43,647 nt of DNA from positions 1 to 43,647 of the forward strand of contig CAMZKE010000084.1 in NCBI GenBank assembly GCA_947311115.1, in the 5' to 3' direction. This document shows, piece by piece, positions 27,192 through 36,448 of the stretch; within the stretch, counting starts at the first letter, position 1; every line of letters starts with the position of its first letter. The notes under the pieces are model-generated. The model worked only from the letters and a program-made list of their open reading frames with translations. It made no database searches and had not been told where the DNA came from. This DNA comes from an uncultured Bacteroidales bacterium. Lineage in GTDB: Bacteria; Bacteroidota; Bacteroidia; Bacteroidales; JAFGXI01. The translations under genes were made by a program, and so were the position numbers.

Positions 27192-28649
27192 TTACTCATT
27201 TATTTTAAATTTTTGTTCTATTAACCACTGAATATCAAACTGTAATTGACTATTTTCTTGCACATTATTATCTTTTGCTTTTTGCTTTATAGAATTATAA
27301 TACTTTTCGCTTTTTTTAATTTTGTTTTCAATTTTTGATTTAATTTGATTATAGAATTCATTTTGATTAAAGATCCAAATAATATCAAGTTTTAATTGTT
27401 CATCAACACTTATGTTATTAGCCTTAGCTTTATCTATTATTATTTTATATAACTCTTCATTAGAAACAATATTACTAATTTCTCTGTCTAACGAAAAGCT
27501 TTTACTAATTTCTTTAAAATTTAAAAACACATATAATTCATCAATAAAGTTAAACGCAAAATCATGAGATAATCTAGAAGTTGTTTCAATTATTAAAAAT
27601 GCATCTCTATTTATAAATTCATTTACATCATCTATGTCTTTTTCTTTTAGTCCTTTGTATCTTGTAGGCCATTTAACATAGTCGTTATAATACAAAAATA
27701 GACTATTAGAATCTAATAAATTATCATAAAATGGATAGAAACCATAAAAACTTTCTGCAAAACTATCACCTATTACCAAACAATTAGGCTTTTTTGCATT
27801 TTTTACACCAATTTCTATTTTAGGATAGTAGTATCTTATCTTTTTTAGAGGTAGCAACAAATTTACTATATCTTCTAAATCATTATCATAATACCTGGCA
27901 GTATCAGATAGCAACAGCCCGGTTCTTTTTATATTAGGTTTAGGTAAGCTCAATAAATTATTAAGTTCAGAAAAAATTGAATCGGCAACTATTGTTGAAT
28001 AATAGCCACTCCAATGAATACCATATTCACAAAGAAGAGGATATTTTGATGTATCTTTTACGCAATTAAAATACTTATTAAAATCGATATAATTTATTTT
28101 ATATTTATCAAATAGCTTGGTTATAACATTATAATTTATTGAATCCTTTCGCAAACGCCAACGATTTTTAGGTATACTATTTTTATATATAAATGCTTTA
28201 TTAGGGGCAATGACAAACAGTAACACTTTACCATCCTTTTCTAAAATTTGTTGAATATTGCTAATTTTCTTGGTAAAATTATATAAACTATCGTACCCCA
28301 AAAAGTCTAAACCTAATATCGAATTAATATAATCTTGATGAATAAATTTTCCATTATTAAGAGCTATTATTTTGCCATTATTTAAAATATTAAAAACAGA
28401 ATAATTAATTTGATTATTTATTCTTATCAACACATTTCTTAAACCAATATTATTCTTTATGTTTGATGATACAACATCTTGAATATTACTTGATAAAAAG
28501 CTATCAATGCTTAAGGTAACTTCTTTATATGATGCATTAGCAACACCGTTTAGTTGTTTACCTGAAGAAAAAGACAAAATCTGAAATACACCAGGTATTA
28601 CCAAGACAATAAGTATACCTACATAAAATATTGCTTTAAAAAAGCTCAC
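27192..28649 (-). CDS. AlgX/AlgJ-like SGNH polysaccharide acetyltransferase family protein
   Basis: 485 residues from a GTG start (no ATG in a suitable place). An N-terminal membrane anchor (about 5-25) places the rest in the periplasm. The region around 65-85 (N-I-G-L-R-N-V-L-I-R) and the AlgX-type SGNH core follow. The core has L-F-V-I-A-P-N-K-A near 140, E-Y-G-I-H212-W-S-G in place of the usual D-x-H-W, and V-I-G-D-S-F-A-E-S with the probable nucleophile Ser near 295. The C-terminal ~85 residues hold two copies of a helical module (about 401-429 and 450-481), each with K-A-K-x-N-N and Q-L-x-x-D-I-x-W. AlgJ/AlgX proteins acetylate exopolysaccharide using acyl groups exported by an MBOAT partner. 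It is divergent from the GT2 gene. Confidence 0.82.
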   Translation of the reverse strand: MSFFKAIFYVGILIVLVIPGVFQILSFSSGKQLNGVANASYKEVTLSIDSFLSSNIQDVVSSNIKNNIGLRNVLIRINNQINYSVFNILNNGKIIALNNGKFIHQDYINSILGLDFLGYDSLYNFTKKISNIQQILEKDGKVLLFVIAPNKAFIYKNSIPKNRWRLRKDSINYNVITKLFDKYKINYIDFNKYFNCVKDTSKYPLLCEYGIHWSGYYSTIVADSIFSELNNLLSLPKPNIKRTGLLLSDTARYYDNDLEDIVNLLLPLKKIRYYYPKIEIGVKNAKKPNCLVIGDSFAESFYGFYPFYDNLLDSNSLFLYYNDYVKWPTRYKGLKEKDIDDVNEFINRDAFLIIETTSRLSHDFAFNFIDELYVFLNFKEISKSFSLDREISNIVSNEELYKIIIDKAKANNISVDEQLKLDIIWIFNQNEFYNQIKSKIENKIKKSEKYYNSIKQKAKDNNVQENSQLQFDIQWLIEQKFKINE

Positions 28650-28671
28650 TTATTTATTAATTTTCACATTA

Positions 28672-28679
28672 CAAAGGTA
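28672..28679 (-). promoter_or_regulatory. -7 box for the AlgX-like gene at 27192-28649
   Basis: The minus-strand reading is TACCTTTG, 22 bp before the GTG start; no clean -33 element. It lies back-to-back with the GT2 promoter in a 139-bp divergent gap. Confidence 0.5.
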
Positions 28680-28738
28680 AAAATTATTTTATTTATTAAA
28701 CTATATTTATTAACCACTTACAATAAAAACAATATTTC

Positions 28739-28769
28739 TTTGTTAAAACGCTATAAGTGTTTATTTTTG
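28739..28769 (+). promoter_or_regulatory. Full Bacteroidota-type promoter for the GT2/GT-C pair
   Basis: TTTG (28739-28742), a 19-bp spacer, then TATTTTTG (28762-28769). This matches the -33 TTTG and -7 TAnnTTTG arrangement and is the best-formed promoter I found in the window. Confidence 0.65.
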
Positions 28770-28788
28770 ATAAATATAAAAAACTTTT

Positions 28789-29745
28789 ATGAAAGTTGGA
28801 GTTGTAATACCATCGTATAAAGTAAAAAATCAAATATCTGAAGTTATAAATAAATTATTGGCTTTTGATTTTTCAATTTATATTATTGATGACAAATGCC
28901 CCGAAAATTCGGGCAAATTTGTGGAAAATAATTACAATAACGACAATATAAAAGTAATATACAACGAAAAAAACTTGGGAGTAGGAGGCGCTGTTAAAAC
29001 CGGTTATAAGCATGCACTGGCAGAAGGATGTGAAATTATTGTAAAACTTGATGGCGATGGACAAATGGACCCTGAATTAATACCCAATTTAATTGCCCCA
29101 ATTGTAAATAAAGAAGCCGATTATGTAAAAGGAAATAGGTTTTTTAATTTAGAAACATTAAGAAAAATGCCTTTTTTTAGGTTAATTGGTAATAGCATAC
29201 TTTCTTTATTAAATAAAGGAGTAAACGGTTATTGGGATATTTTAGACCCAACTAATGGTTTTACAGCAATTCATAAAAATGCTTTAAAATTAATAAATCT
29301 TAAAAAGCTTGATAATCGTTATTTTTTTGAAAGTGATATGCTTTTTAGGTTAAATACTATTAAAGCTGTAGTACAAGATATGCCTATGAATGCTTTATAC
29401 TCAAATGAAAAAAGTAATTTAAATGTATTTAAAGTTATTTTTGAGTTTCCTCCAAAATATTTTATTAGGTTTATTAAACGAATATTTTACACTTATTTTT
29501 TACGAAATTTAAATATTGCAACATTCGAACTTATTTTCGGTTTAGTTTTATTTATTTTTGGTATAATTTTCGGAATATTAAAATGGAATGAGAGTGTTAA
29601 TACGGGAGTTGTAGCATCAACAGGAACAGTTATGATAGCTGTACTTCCTATAATTTTAGGATTTCAACTATTACTTTCTTTTTTAAATTTTGACATTAGT
29701 AACATCCCTACAAAACCATTATCAAAAAATAATTTTAAATTTTAA
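28789..29745 (+). CDS. Polyprenyl-phosphate-type family 2 glycosyltransferase
   Basis: 318 residues. The GT-A domain has V-V-I-P-S-Y-K-V near the start, I-I-D-D-K-C-P-E-N-S (about 32-41), N-E-K-N-L-G-V-G-G-A-V-K-T-G-Y near 63-77, and K-L-D-G-D-G-Q-M-D-P near 87-96 as the metal-binding D-x-D. Two hydrophobic segments at the C-terminus (about 245-265 and 275-300) anchor it, as in DPM1/GtrB-type enzymes that load a sugar onto undecaprenyl phosphate. The next gene, 8 nt downstream, is a GT-C-type membrane protein that would use such a lipid-linked sugar in the periplasm, so the two look like a functional pair. The sugar is unknown. Confidence 0.85.
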   Translation: MKVGVVIPSYKVKNQISEVINKLLAFDFSIYIIDDKCPENSGKFVENNYNNDNIKVIYNEKNLGVGGAVKTGYKHALAEGCEIIVKLDGDGQMDPELIPNLIAPIVNKEADYVKGNRFFNLETLRKMPFFRLIGNSILSLLNKGVNGYWDILDPTNGFTAIHKNALKLINLKKLDNRYFFESDMLFRLNTIKAVVQDMPMNALYSNEKSNLNVFKVIFEFPPKYFIRFIKRIFYTYFLRNLNIATFELIFGLVLFIFGIIFGILKWNESVNTGVVASTGTVMIAVLPIILGFQLLLSFLNFDISNIPTKPLSKNNFKF

Positions 29746-29753
29746 TTTCATTA

Positions 29754-31664
29754 ATGACATTCATTAATTATATAAAAAAAAACCACTCAATAATTGCAAT
29801 ATTAATTATTTCAATATCAATAATTTACAATATTTCAGGTAAAGACTGGAAGTACGATAACAATATAATAAATTGGGACGTAAAATCGTATTATGCATAT
29901 CTACCTGCAGCAATTATATACAAAGATTTAAGTTTTGAGTTTGTTTACACAAACGACAACACTAAATTTTTACGAAATAATATATGGACTCAGCAACTTA
30001 AGAATGGAAATAAAATAGTAAAAACAACTATGGGAATGTCGTATATTTATTTACCGGCATTCGTTACAGCTCATATATTGGCAAAGCCATTAGGTTATAG
30101 CGCTAATGGTTTTACATCGCCTTATAAAGTAGCATTAAACATATTAGCACTAATATACTTAATAATAGGGTTAATATATTTACGTAAAGTATTGATGATT
30201 TTAAAACATCAAGAATTAATTATTTTTATTACAATAACAACAATAGGGATAGGTACAAACCTTTTATTTTACTCAAGTATTGAACCATCAATGAGCCACT
30301 TATTTAATTTTACACTAATTACAATATTTATTTACAATACTATAAAATGGCACGAAAATAAAAACATTAGAAATATTGTATATTTAGGCTTACTTGGTGG
30401 ATTAATTACACTAATACGACCAACTAACATATTTGTATATTTTCTATTTGTGTTTTGGGGTATAAATTCATTTAACGAGCTAAAAGAAAGGTTTGTATCG
30501 TTTTATACAGATATTAAAACATACTTATTTCTTATCTTATTATTTATTGTTCCATGGATTCCACAACTTATTTTTTGGAAAATACAAACAGGCAATTTTT
30601 TATTTTTTTCGTATGGAACCAACGAAAGATTTTTCTTTAATAATCCACAAATATTTAATATTCTTTTCTCGTATTGGAAAGGTTGGTATGTATATACTCC
30701 AATTATGCTTATTGCAACAGCTGGTTTATTTTTTTTACACAAAAGACAAAAAGGGTTATCTGTTATAATAAGTATATATTTGGCTATTATGATATATATT
30801 TTATCATCGTGGTGGTCGTGGTGGTTTGGCGGTGGTTTTGGCAACCGAGCATTCGTTGATTTTTATGGAATTATGGCAATACCATTTGCCTCAATTACTG
30901 CATTTTTTGTAAATAAAAAATTTTTAAATATTATTTACAGTATAGTAATTATTGCACTAATATATTTAAACATTTTTCAAACAAAACAATATATTAATGG
31001 TGTAATTCATTATTGGAGCATGACAAAAGAACTGTATTGGGAGCAATTTCTAAAGTCACGAAAAACCATTAATTTTTATAATATGTTAAAAATTCCTGAT
31101 GATAGTTTGGCTCATTTAGGAATATATAAATTAGTACCTGCAAAATCACAAAATAGCGCTACAGATATTCCTGCATCAAAAAGAGACGATAACTATGTTA
31201 TTTTTAATTATAACACAAAATTAAAAAATGAAAAAGCTATAATTCTTAATAAATCAGATTACATTAATTATTGTTTTAATAAAATATATAATAATTTAAG
31301 TAGCAATAAAACAAAAATAAAATTATTTGATAGACATAGAGTTCACCCAAAACAATACAACGATTTATTATATTGCAAAGCAGAGCCATTTATTGAGAAT
31401 AATATTAACGAAATTAATGTTAATTTTAATGTTTTTGATATTAATTATCAACCAGTCGGCTGTATATTGGTTTTATCTATTGAAAAAGATGGTAAAACGA
31501 AATTTAGAAAAGAAAAGATTATTACCTGCGACGAAGAAATATCTGAGATTATAACCCTTCCTAAAAACACTGATAAAACAGATATTGTTAAAGTATATAT
31601 ATGGCAAAATTCTGAAAACAAAATGGTTTTCAGAATTAGTAATTTTAATCTTTATGTAAAATAG
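29754..31664 (+). CDS. GT-C-type multispanning membrane protein with C-terminal beta domain
   Basis: 636 residues. About 10-11 membrane spans occupy residues 10-430. The first periplasmic loop has W-D-V-K-S-Y-Y-A-Y (residues 42-50), whose acidic residue fits the catalytic Asp position of GT-C glycosyltransferases using polyprenyl-phosphate sugars. Further landmarks are F-Y-S-S-I-E-P-S-M-S-H and W-K-G-W-Y-V-Y-T-P. The last ~200 residues are soluble, and the final ~95 look like a beta-sandwich ending V-Y-I-W-Q-N-S-E-N-K with strands after it, resembling the end of the SGNH-like protein encoded at 37929-39395. It pairs with the upstream GT2. I do not recognise a named family with certainty, so the GT-C assignment is from topology and the acidic loop. 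Confidence 0.7.
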   Translation: MTFINYIKKNHSIIAILIISISIIYNISGKDWKYDNNIINWDVKSYYAYLPAAIIYKDLSFEFVYTNDNTKFLRNNIWTQQLKNGNKIVKTTMGMSYIYLPAFVTAHILAKPLGYSANGFTSPYKVALNILALIYLIIGLIYLRKVLMILKHQELIIFITITTIGIGTNLLFYSSIEPSMSHLFNFTLITIFIYNTIKWHENKNIRNIVYLGLLGGLITLIRPTNIFVYFLFVFWGINSFNELKERFVSFYTDIKTYLFLILLFIVPWIPQLIFWKIQTGNFLFFSYGTNERFFFNNPQIFNILFSYWKGWYVYTPIMLIATAGLFFLHKRQKGLSVIISIYLAIMIYILSSWWSWWFGGGFGNRAFVDFYGIMAIPFASITAFFVNKKFLNIIYSIVIIALIYLNIFQTKQYINGVIHYWSMTKELYWEQFLKSRKTINFYNMLKIPDDSLAHLGIYKLVPAKSQNSATDIPASKRDDNYVIFNYNTKLKNEKAIILNKSDYINYCFNKIYNNLSSNKTKIKLFDRHRVHPKQYNDLLYCKAEPFIENNINEINVNFNVFDINYQPVGCILVLSIEKDGKTKFRKEKIITCDEEISEIITLPKNTDKTDIVKVYIWQNSENKMVFRISNFNLYVK

Positions 31665-31691
31665 TGTATGTAAGAAAATACATTATCTTGT

Positions 31692-33581
31692 TTATTCTAT
31701 TTCTAAACTATACAAAACACCTTTTAAATCTTCGGTTGAGAAAGGAATATTTTCTTGTTCAAAAGGAGAATCTGGCCACCAATGAGAGAAATGAAATTCC
31801 TGAGTAACAACACAAAGCATTTGATTATTTGGGATGTTTGTTATTTTATCATTCATGTAACCAACTACCTTCAAGTTATTTTTATCTTTACCTATTCGCC
31901 AAATAATTTCGGTTGGTTTCCATTCTATCTGAAAATAATAATACTCTCCTGCAAATAACTCATCATCTGCAATCGGTTTTTTAGATGTAAGTGCATGGTA
32001 GTATTCGTCCCAGCGATTTGCCCAAAATGTATCGGTTTTATATATAATTTTTTTTGCACCTTTAAAAACACTATCCGGCTCTTGGCAAGCCAAATCGAAA
32101 TTTGTGCAAGCTACCATTACTTTATCTTTATGCGAAGCAGGGTCTGGTTTTCTGTCTTTTTTATTTTTATATGATGTTAACGGCCAATTTTCTGCGGTTT
32201 TTATTATCTCAAAATCTATTTCGGAATATGTAATAACAGGCACTCTTTTTTCTGTTTTTGGAGCTCCGTAATATGGCATATACCCACCTTTATTACATTT
32301 TCTACGAGTATTCCAATCTAAACTATTTTCGGTAATTAGCCAAAGTGCATTGGTTAAACCTGTCCAAACATTATCCTTATTTAACATTTCCGACATTTTT
32401 ACTTTATAAGTAAATTTGCCGTAAGTAAAGCCGTTTCTTGTAATAATTCCTACATTTTCTTTTTTATATTCGCCTTCTTTATTTGCCGGATTTTTAAACC
32501 ATAACGTAGAGTCGTTTTCATTTACTCCAAAAGTTTTTCCCTGACTATTTGAGTTTGTAAAAAATATTTTCTTTCGTTTATCGTTTCCAATTAGCTTATT
32601 CTTATTATACTCTTCAATTGTATATCCTTTTGATAAAATATTGCATTTAACCGGTGTATTTAATATCGGGTCTTTTGATGCTCGCTTATTAGGATAATAC
32701 TCAAAAGCAGCATTTTTCTCCATATAAATACTATTGTTAACATATTTATTAAAATTCGATGTGTCAATATTTTCAAGCTCTTTATTAACATAAACGCCCT
32801 TTATAATAGGCGGTTTTGCTTTAACAGTAATAAACGAATCTAATTTTATAATCTTACCAACACCATTATGCGATGCAAAATATTTGTATGGGTTTACGTA
32901 ATTACCTTCTGCGTTTTTAAGCGATATATTTCTTATATAATCAGGTATTTCTTTCAGCTTACTTGAATCAACTATTACAATAAGCAAACTATACCTACCA
33001 ACTCTTAGGTTTCGTTGCCATCTGTTATTAATTTTTCGTTTTTTTTGATTATCTGTAATAATCCATTTTGCATCGTTATATAGTTGAGTTTTATAATCAA
33101 TATTATTATCTATCGCTTTTTGTTCTATTTGCTTTTTCCATTCGCTTTGCGAATCTATATAATTCATAAAATCATTAATAGAATCTTTATAAAAATATAC
33201 TCTATTATAATGAAAAAACTTGTTTTCGTTTCTTGGATTACCCGCTATATTAAATTTAATAGTTACTGTATCGTGAGCAATTTTTTTAAATTCTATATCG
33301 GTATTTAACCAACTACCATAAAAGTTTTCGTTTGAAAGCAATGAATTATCATCGAATTTATAACTTTCGTTTTGGTAGTATATTTTAAAATACTTCCCTT
33401 TTAAACCCAAAGTATTTAAAACTAATTTATTTGAAATTTTAAAACCATCGTTATACGAATTAGCATAATCTAATTGAATATTTCTATTTGAAATAATATC
33501 TACCTTAATTTCAGGCTTTGATACGCAAGAAAACATCAAGGGTAGAAATAATAATATTATAAAATATTTAATTTTCTTCAT
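31692..33581 (-). CDS. GH16-like lipoprotein with extra N-terminal domain
   Basis: 629 residues from the ATG at 33581, chosen because it gives a clean lipoprotein signal peptide: hydrophobic run then L-M-F-S-C19. A longer reading from 33620 would put charged residues before it. This start overlaps the upstream AlgX-like gene by 14 nt. Residues about 20-330 form an unidentified domain that includes one helical K-A-x-x-N-N module at about 148-177. The C-terminal ~300 residues look like a concanavalin-type glycoside hydrolase family 16 domain: Y-G-K-F-T-Y-K-V-K-M, then N-A-L-W-L-I, then the catalytic motif E453-I-D-F-E457. A lipid-anchored periplasmic or outer-membrane glycanase in an acylation operon would parallel AlgL, trimming or proofreading the polymer. 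It is the last gene of the main operon. Confidence 0.75.
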   Translation of the reverse strand: MKKIKYFIILLFLPLMFSCVSKPEIKVDIISNRNIQLDYANSYNDGFKISNKLVLNTLGLKGKYFKIYYQNESYKFDDNSLLSNENFYGSWLNTDIEFKKIAHDTVTIKFNIAGNPRNENKFFHYNRVYFYKDSINDFMNYIDSQSEWKKQIEQKAIDNNIDYKTQLYNDAKWIITDNQKKRKINNRWQRNLRVGRYSLLIVIVDSSKLKEIPDYIRNISLKNAEGNYVNPYKYFASHNGVGKIIKLDSFITVKAKPPIIKGVYVNKELENIDTSNFNKYVNNSIYMEKNAAFEYYPNKRASKDPILNTPVKCNILSKGYTIEEYNKNKLIGNDKRKKIFFTNSNSQGKTFGVNENDSTLWFKNPANKEGEYKKENVGIITRNGFTYGKFTYKVKMSEMLNKDNVWTGLTNALWLITENSLDWNTRRKCNKGGYMPYYGAPKTEKRVPVITYSEIDFEIIKTAENWPLTSYKNKKDRKPDPASHKDKVMVACTNFDLACQEPDSVFKGAKKIIYKTDTFWANRWDEYYHALTSKKPIADDELFAGEYYYFQIEWKPTEIIWRIGKDKNNLKVVGYMNDKITNIPNNQMLCVVTQEFHFSHWWPDSPFEQENIPFSTEDLKGVLYSLEIE

Positions 33582-35023
33582 TTCTCTCATTTTTAATTTT
33601 ATTGTATTGCCATTCAGCATCTAGGCGTAGCATTTTAGTAAAAGTTAAATTATTCTTTTTGGCTTTTTCTTCAATATACTTAGTTAATTCCGGAGAGTTT
33701 AAAACCTGATTTATATTTTTTTGAACGCCAAATTCTTCAGAGTAATATTCTTCGATGAATTTATCAGCCATAATTTTTACTTGTTTTTCAAACTCTATAT
33801 TATATGTTGTTTTATTGTTTTTTGCATTTTCGTTTATTTTATTTTGTAAATTAGTATCGTTACTAATTTCATTAATATAATATTTATTTAGCGAATCTAA
33901 GCTATTAGGTTTCAGCAAAAAACTCACTTTTCCCCCAAAACCAAAAGGAAACCTGTGTAATGTTGCCTGCGAAGCAAAAAGAACTATTACATCTTGTGCT
34001 AAGAGTTTTTTCGATAAATTTATTTCTGATACAGGTTTAACAGTTTCAGTTCCGTTTACATTTTCTCTTGCAGTATTAAAATAGTACCAAAAACCACCCC
34101 AATCAAATACATTATGAGGTATAAGCTGACTATAAGCCTGCCAATAATAGCTATCTGAAATAACTAGTGTTTTAGGCTTAACTTTATTAATTGTATCATA
34201 TTTGTATTTTGGGTATGGCATTTTTTCGCGTTTTAAGTCGAAAAGTAAATTCATTACAAGTTCAGCATCAAAATCCGGCGAATGATTTTCCTCACTTAAC
34301 TCTATTGGTTTTATTATCGAAAAATCGGGCAAATCAACAGATTTATATTTTTCAATTGCTTTAATTAAGGTATCAATACCTATCGCCATTCCATAACTTG
34401 TCCAATGCAATCCGTTTTTAGGAAATAATGGTAATGTAGTTGTATCTTTTATTTCATTGAAATATTTTACTAAATCTAAATAATTTACATTTAAACCATC
34501 AAACGATTTTATGTATTCAGAATAATTAGATTTATTTTTTTTTTGTATAATGAGATGGTATATATTCAGGATAAAAACTAGCCTTACTAGGTAAAAAAAC
34601 TGTTAGCAATGTAATATTTTTTTTGGCGAAGAAATCTTGTAAATTCTTTATTGTTGTTGATGTTTTATTTAAATTTTCATCACCAATATAATTGTCACCC
34701 GTATAGTTTTCGATATAACTTTCTAAGTATAAAAAATTATTTTTACCAACTACCCCTTCATTATTATTTGCTATGCTAAAAAACGAATAATCAAGCTGAT
34801 TTTTTATTCTTGTTAGTAGCGGTTTTGCATTCAAATTATCTGAAACATAATCTTCTTTTTGTGTTTGAAACGAATTATCAAGCCAAGATTCCGCTGTAAA
34901 AACAGGATTTTGCACCGGTAAAAAACTTCCATTTAGTTTGGTATAATGAAACAACTGAAAAACTGAATCAATAGCTGGAAATATTAATACCAATAAAAAA
35001 AAATAGTAAATTGTTCGTTTCAT
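33568..35023 (-). CDS. AlgX/AlgJ-like protein, interrupted by a frameshift in a 10-A tract
   Basis: Two fragments read as one gene of about 484 residues. The upstream piece (34532-35023) has the membrane anchor and L-N-A-K-P-L-L-T-R-I-K-N, L-P-S-K-A-S-F-Y, and stops after H-Y-T-K-K-K. The second piece carries N-G-L-H-W-T-S-Y-G (His near 208) and V-I-S-D-S-Y (Ser near 290). The break is an A10 run on the coding strand (34535-34544). With nine As the frame continues as K-K-N-K-S-N-Y-S-E-Y-I-K into L-H-W without a stop, and the total length becomes equal to the intact paralogues (482 and 485). Its C-terminus has one clear and one degenerate copy of the K-A-x-x-N-N module. It directly abuts the MBOAT gene (TAGATG) and overlaps the GH16-like gene by 14 nt. 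Confidence 0.8.
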
Positions 35024-36445
35024 CTAAAATCTGAAATAAATAAACGGATTAAAACCGGAGGCAATAATATTTGCCGATGAAATAATTAATAAAATAAACA
35101 TTAATACCCCCAATAATATTATTTGAGAGTTTGAGTATTTTTCTTTAAAGAAAATAAACTGCTCTAATTTTAAACCTTTTTTTAATAAAGTTATATACGA
35201 AAACAAAACTGCAACTATCAAAATATACCAAAATTTACTATCAACATAATAGTTTGAAAAATTAAAACTAAAAAGTTCTTTTATATAAAATATTACTTGA
35301 TTTAATGATGTTGCTCTAAAAATTACCCATCCAATAATTGTAATAAACGATGTAATTATAACGCTTGGTATTTTACCTATTTTTGAAAATACTTTTAGCA
35401 AAAACAATCTATCCATTATTAAGAAAAACCCATGAAAAGCCCCCCACAATATAAAGTTCCACGCAGCACCGTGCCAAAAGCCGGAAACAATAAATACAAA
35501 TGCTAAATTAAAATACATACGTTTTACAGTAACTTTATTTCCTCCTAGAGGTATGTACAAATAATCTTTCATAAATCTGCCTAATGTAATATGCCATCTA
35601 CGCCAAAACTCTGTAATATTTTGTGATATATACGGATTATTAAAGTTTTCAGGGAATTTAAAGCCCATCATACGCCCAAGCCCTATTGCCATATCTGAAT
35701 ATCCTGAAAAATCGAAGTAAATTTGAAAAGTATAAGATAATATTCCTACCCATGCAATATTGGTTGTTAATTGAGGTTCGGTTAAAGCAAACACCTTATC
35801 AGCTTCAGCACCTAACACATTTGCTATTAATACTTTTTTAGATAAACCTATTACAAATCGGTAAAACCCAATTATCTTATTATCAATTGTTTCAAATTCT
35901 TTTCTATCGTTTAATTGGTCGGCTATTTCGTTATACCTAACTATTGGTCCCGCAATTAACTGAGGAAATAATAAAATATAAAGCAAGTAATCTGCTATTG
36001 ATTTTAATGGTTTATGAACTTTTCTATATACATCAACCGAGTAAGTTAATGCCTGAAATGTGAAAAAAGAAATACCTATTGGAAGTGCTACTTTTGTCCA
36101 TGCCACATTTTCGCCTCCCATCAAATTAATTACATAATTTAAATTTTCGACAAAAAAGTTAGCATATTTAAAATATGCAAGTAAGCCTACCTTTAGCACA
36201 ACAGAAACAGCGAGCAACCTCTGTCTCAATCTTTTATTATCAGATGAATCTATTTTATTTACTATAAAATAATCGACAATAATTACCGATGCAACAACAA
36301 AAACAAACTTTGGTGCTCCCCAAGCATAAAACAACAAACTTGCAAATAATGCCCAGTAATTTTTGTATTTATGAGGTGTTAAATTATATACTATTAAAAA
36401 TATTGGTAAAAAATAAAACAGAAACAGCGTACTACTAAAAACCAT
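35024..36445 (-). CDS. MBOAT family O-acyltransferase (AlgI-like)
   Basis: 473 residues with about 11-12 membrane spans. Family landmarks: L-P-I-G-I-S-F-F-T-F-Q-A-L-T-Y-S-V-D-V-Y-R (about 117-137), P-Q-L-I-A-G-P-I-V-R-Y, Y-F-D-F-S-G-Y-S-D-M-A-I-G, F-W-R-R-W-H-I-T-L-G (about 279-288), Y-I-P-L-G-G-N, and the catalytic His near 327 in F-W-H-G-A-A-W. AlgI-type MBOATs pass acyl (usually acetyl) groups from a cytoplasmic donor across the inner membrane to a periplasmic transferase such as AlgJ/AlgX. Here AlgX-like genes flank it on both sides: 3 nt after one and directly abutting the other, which suggests dedicated pairing. Confidence 0.93.
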   Translation of the reverse strand: MVFSSTLFLFYFLPIFLIVYNLTPHKYKNYWALFASLLFYAWGAPKFVFVVASVIIVDYFIVNKIDSSDNKRLRQRLLAVSVVLKVGLLAYFKYANFFVENLNYVINLMGGENVAWTKVALPIGISFFTFQALTYSVDVYRKVHKPLKSIADYLLYILLFPQLIAGPIVRYNEIADQLNDRKEFETIDNKIIGFYRFVIGLSKKVLIANVLGAEADKVFALTEPQLTTNIAWVGILSYTFQIYFDFSGYSDMAIGLGRMMGFKFPENFNNPYISQNITEFWRRWHITLGRFMKDYLYIPLGGNKVTVKRMYFNLAFVFIVSGFWHGAAWNFILWGAFHGFFLIMDRLFLLKVFSKIGKIPSVIITSFITIIGWVIFRATSLNQVIFYIKELFSFNFSNYYVDSKFWYILIVAVLFSYITLLKKGLKLEQFIFFKEKYSNSQIILLGVLMFILLIISSANIIASGFNPFIYFRF

Positions 36446-36448
36446 AAG

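Noticed and set aside
30493..30859. Short overlapping frames inside the GT-C-type gene
   Set aside because: They lie wholly within a well-supported membrane-protein gene and have no supporting features.
31665..31691. Small inverted repeat TGTAT...ATACA between convergent genes as a terminator
   Set aside because: The stem is only 5 bp of A/T-rich sequence, too weak to support a call.
33582..33620. Upstream ATG at 33620 as the start of the GH16-like lipoprotein
   Set aside because: It would put 13 mostly polar or charged residues before the lipoprotein signal and increase the overlap with the AlgX-like gene; the ATG at 33581 gives a standard signal peptide.
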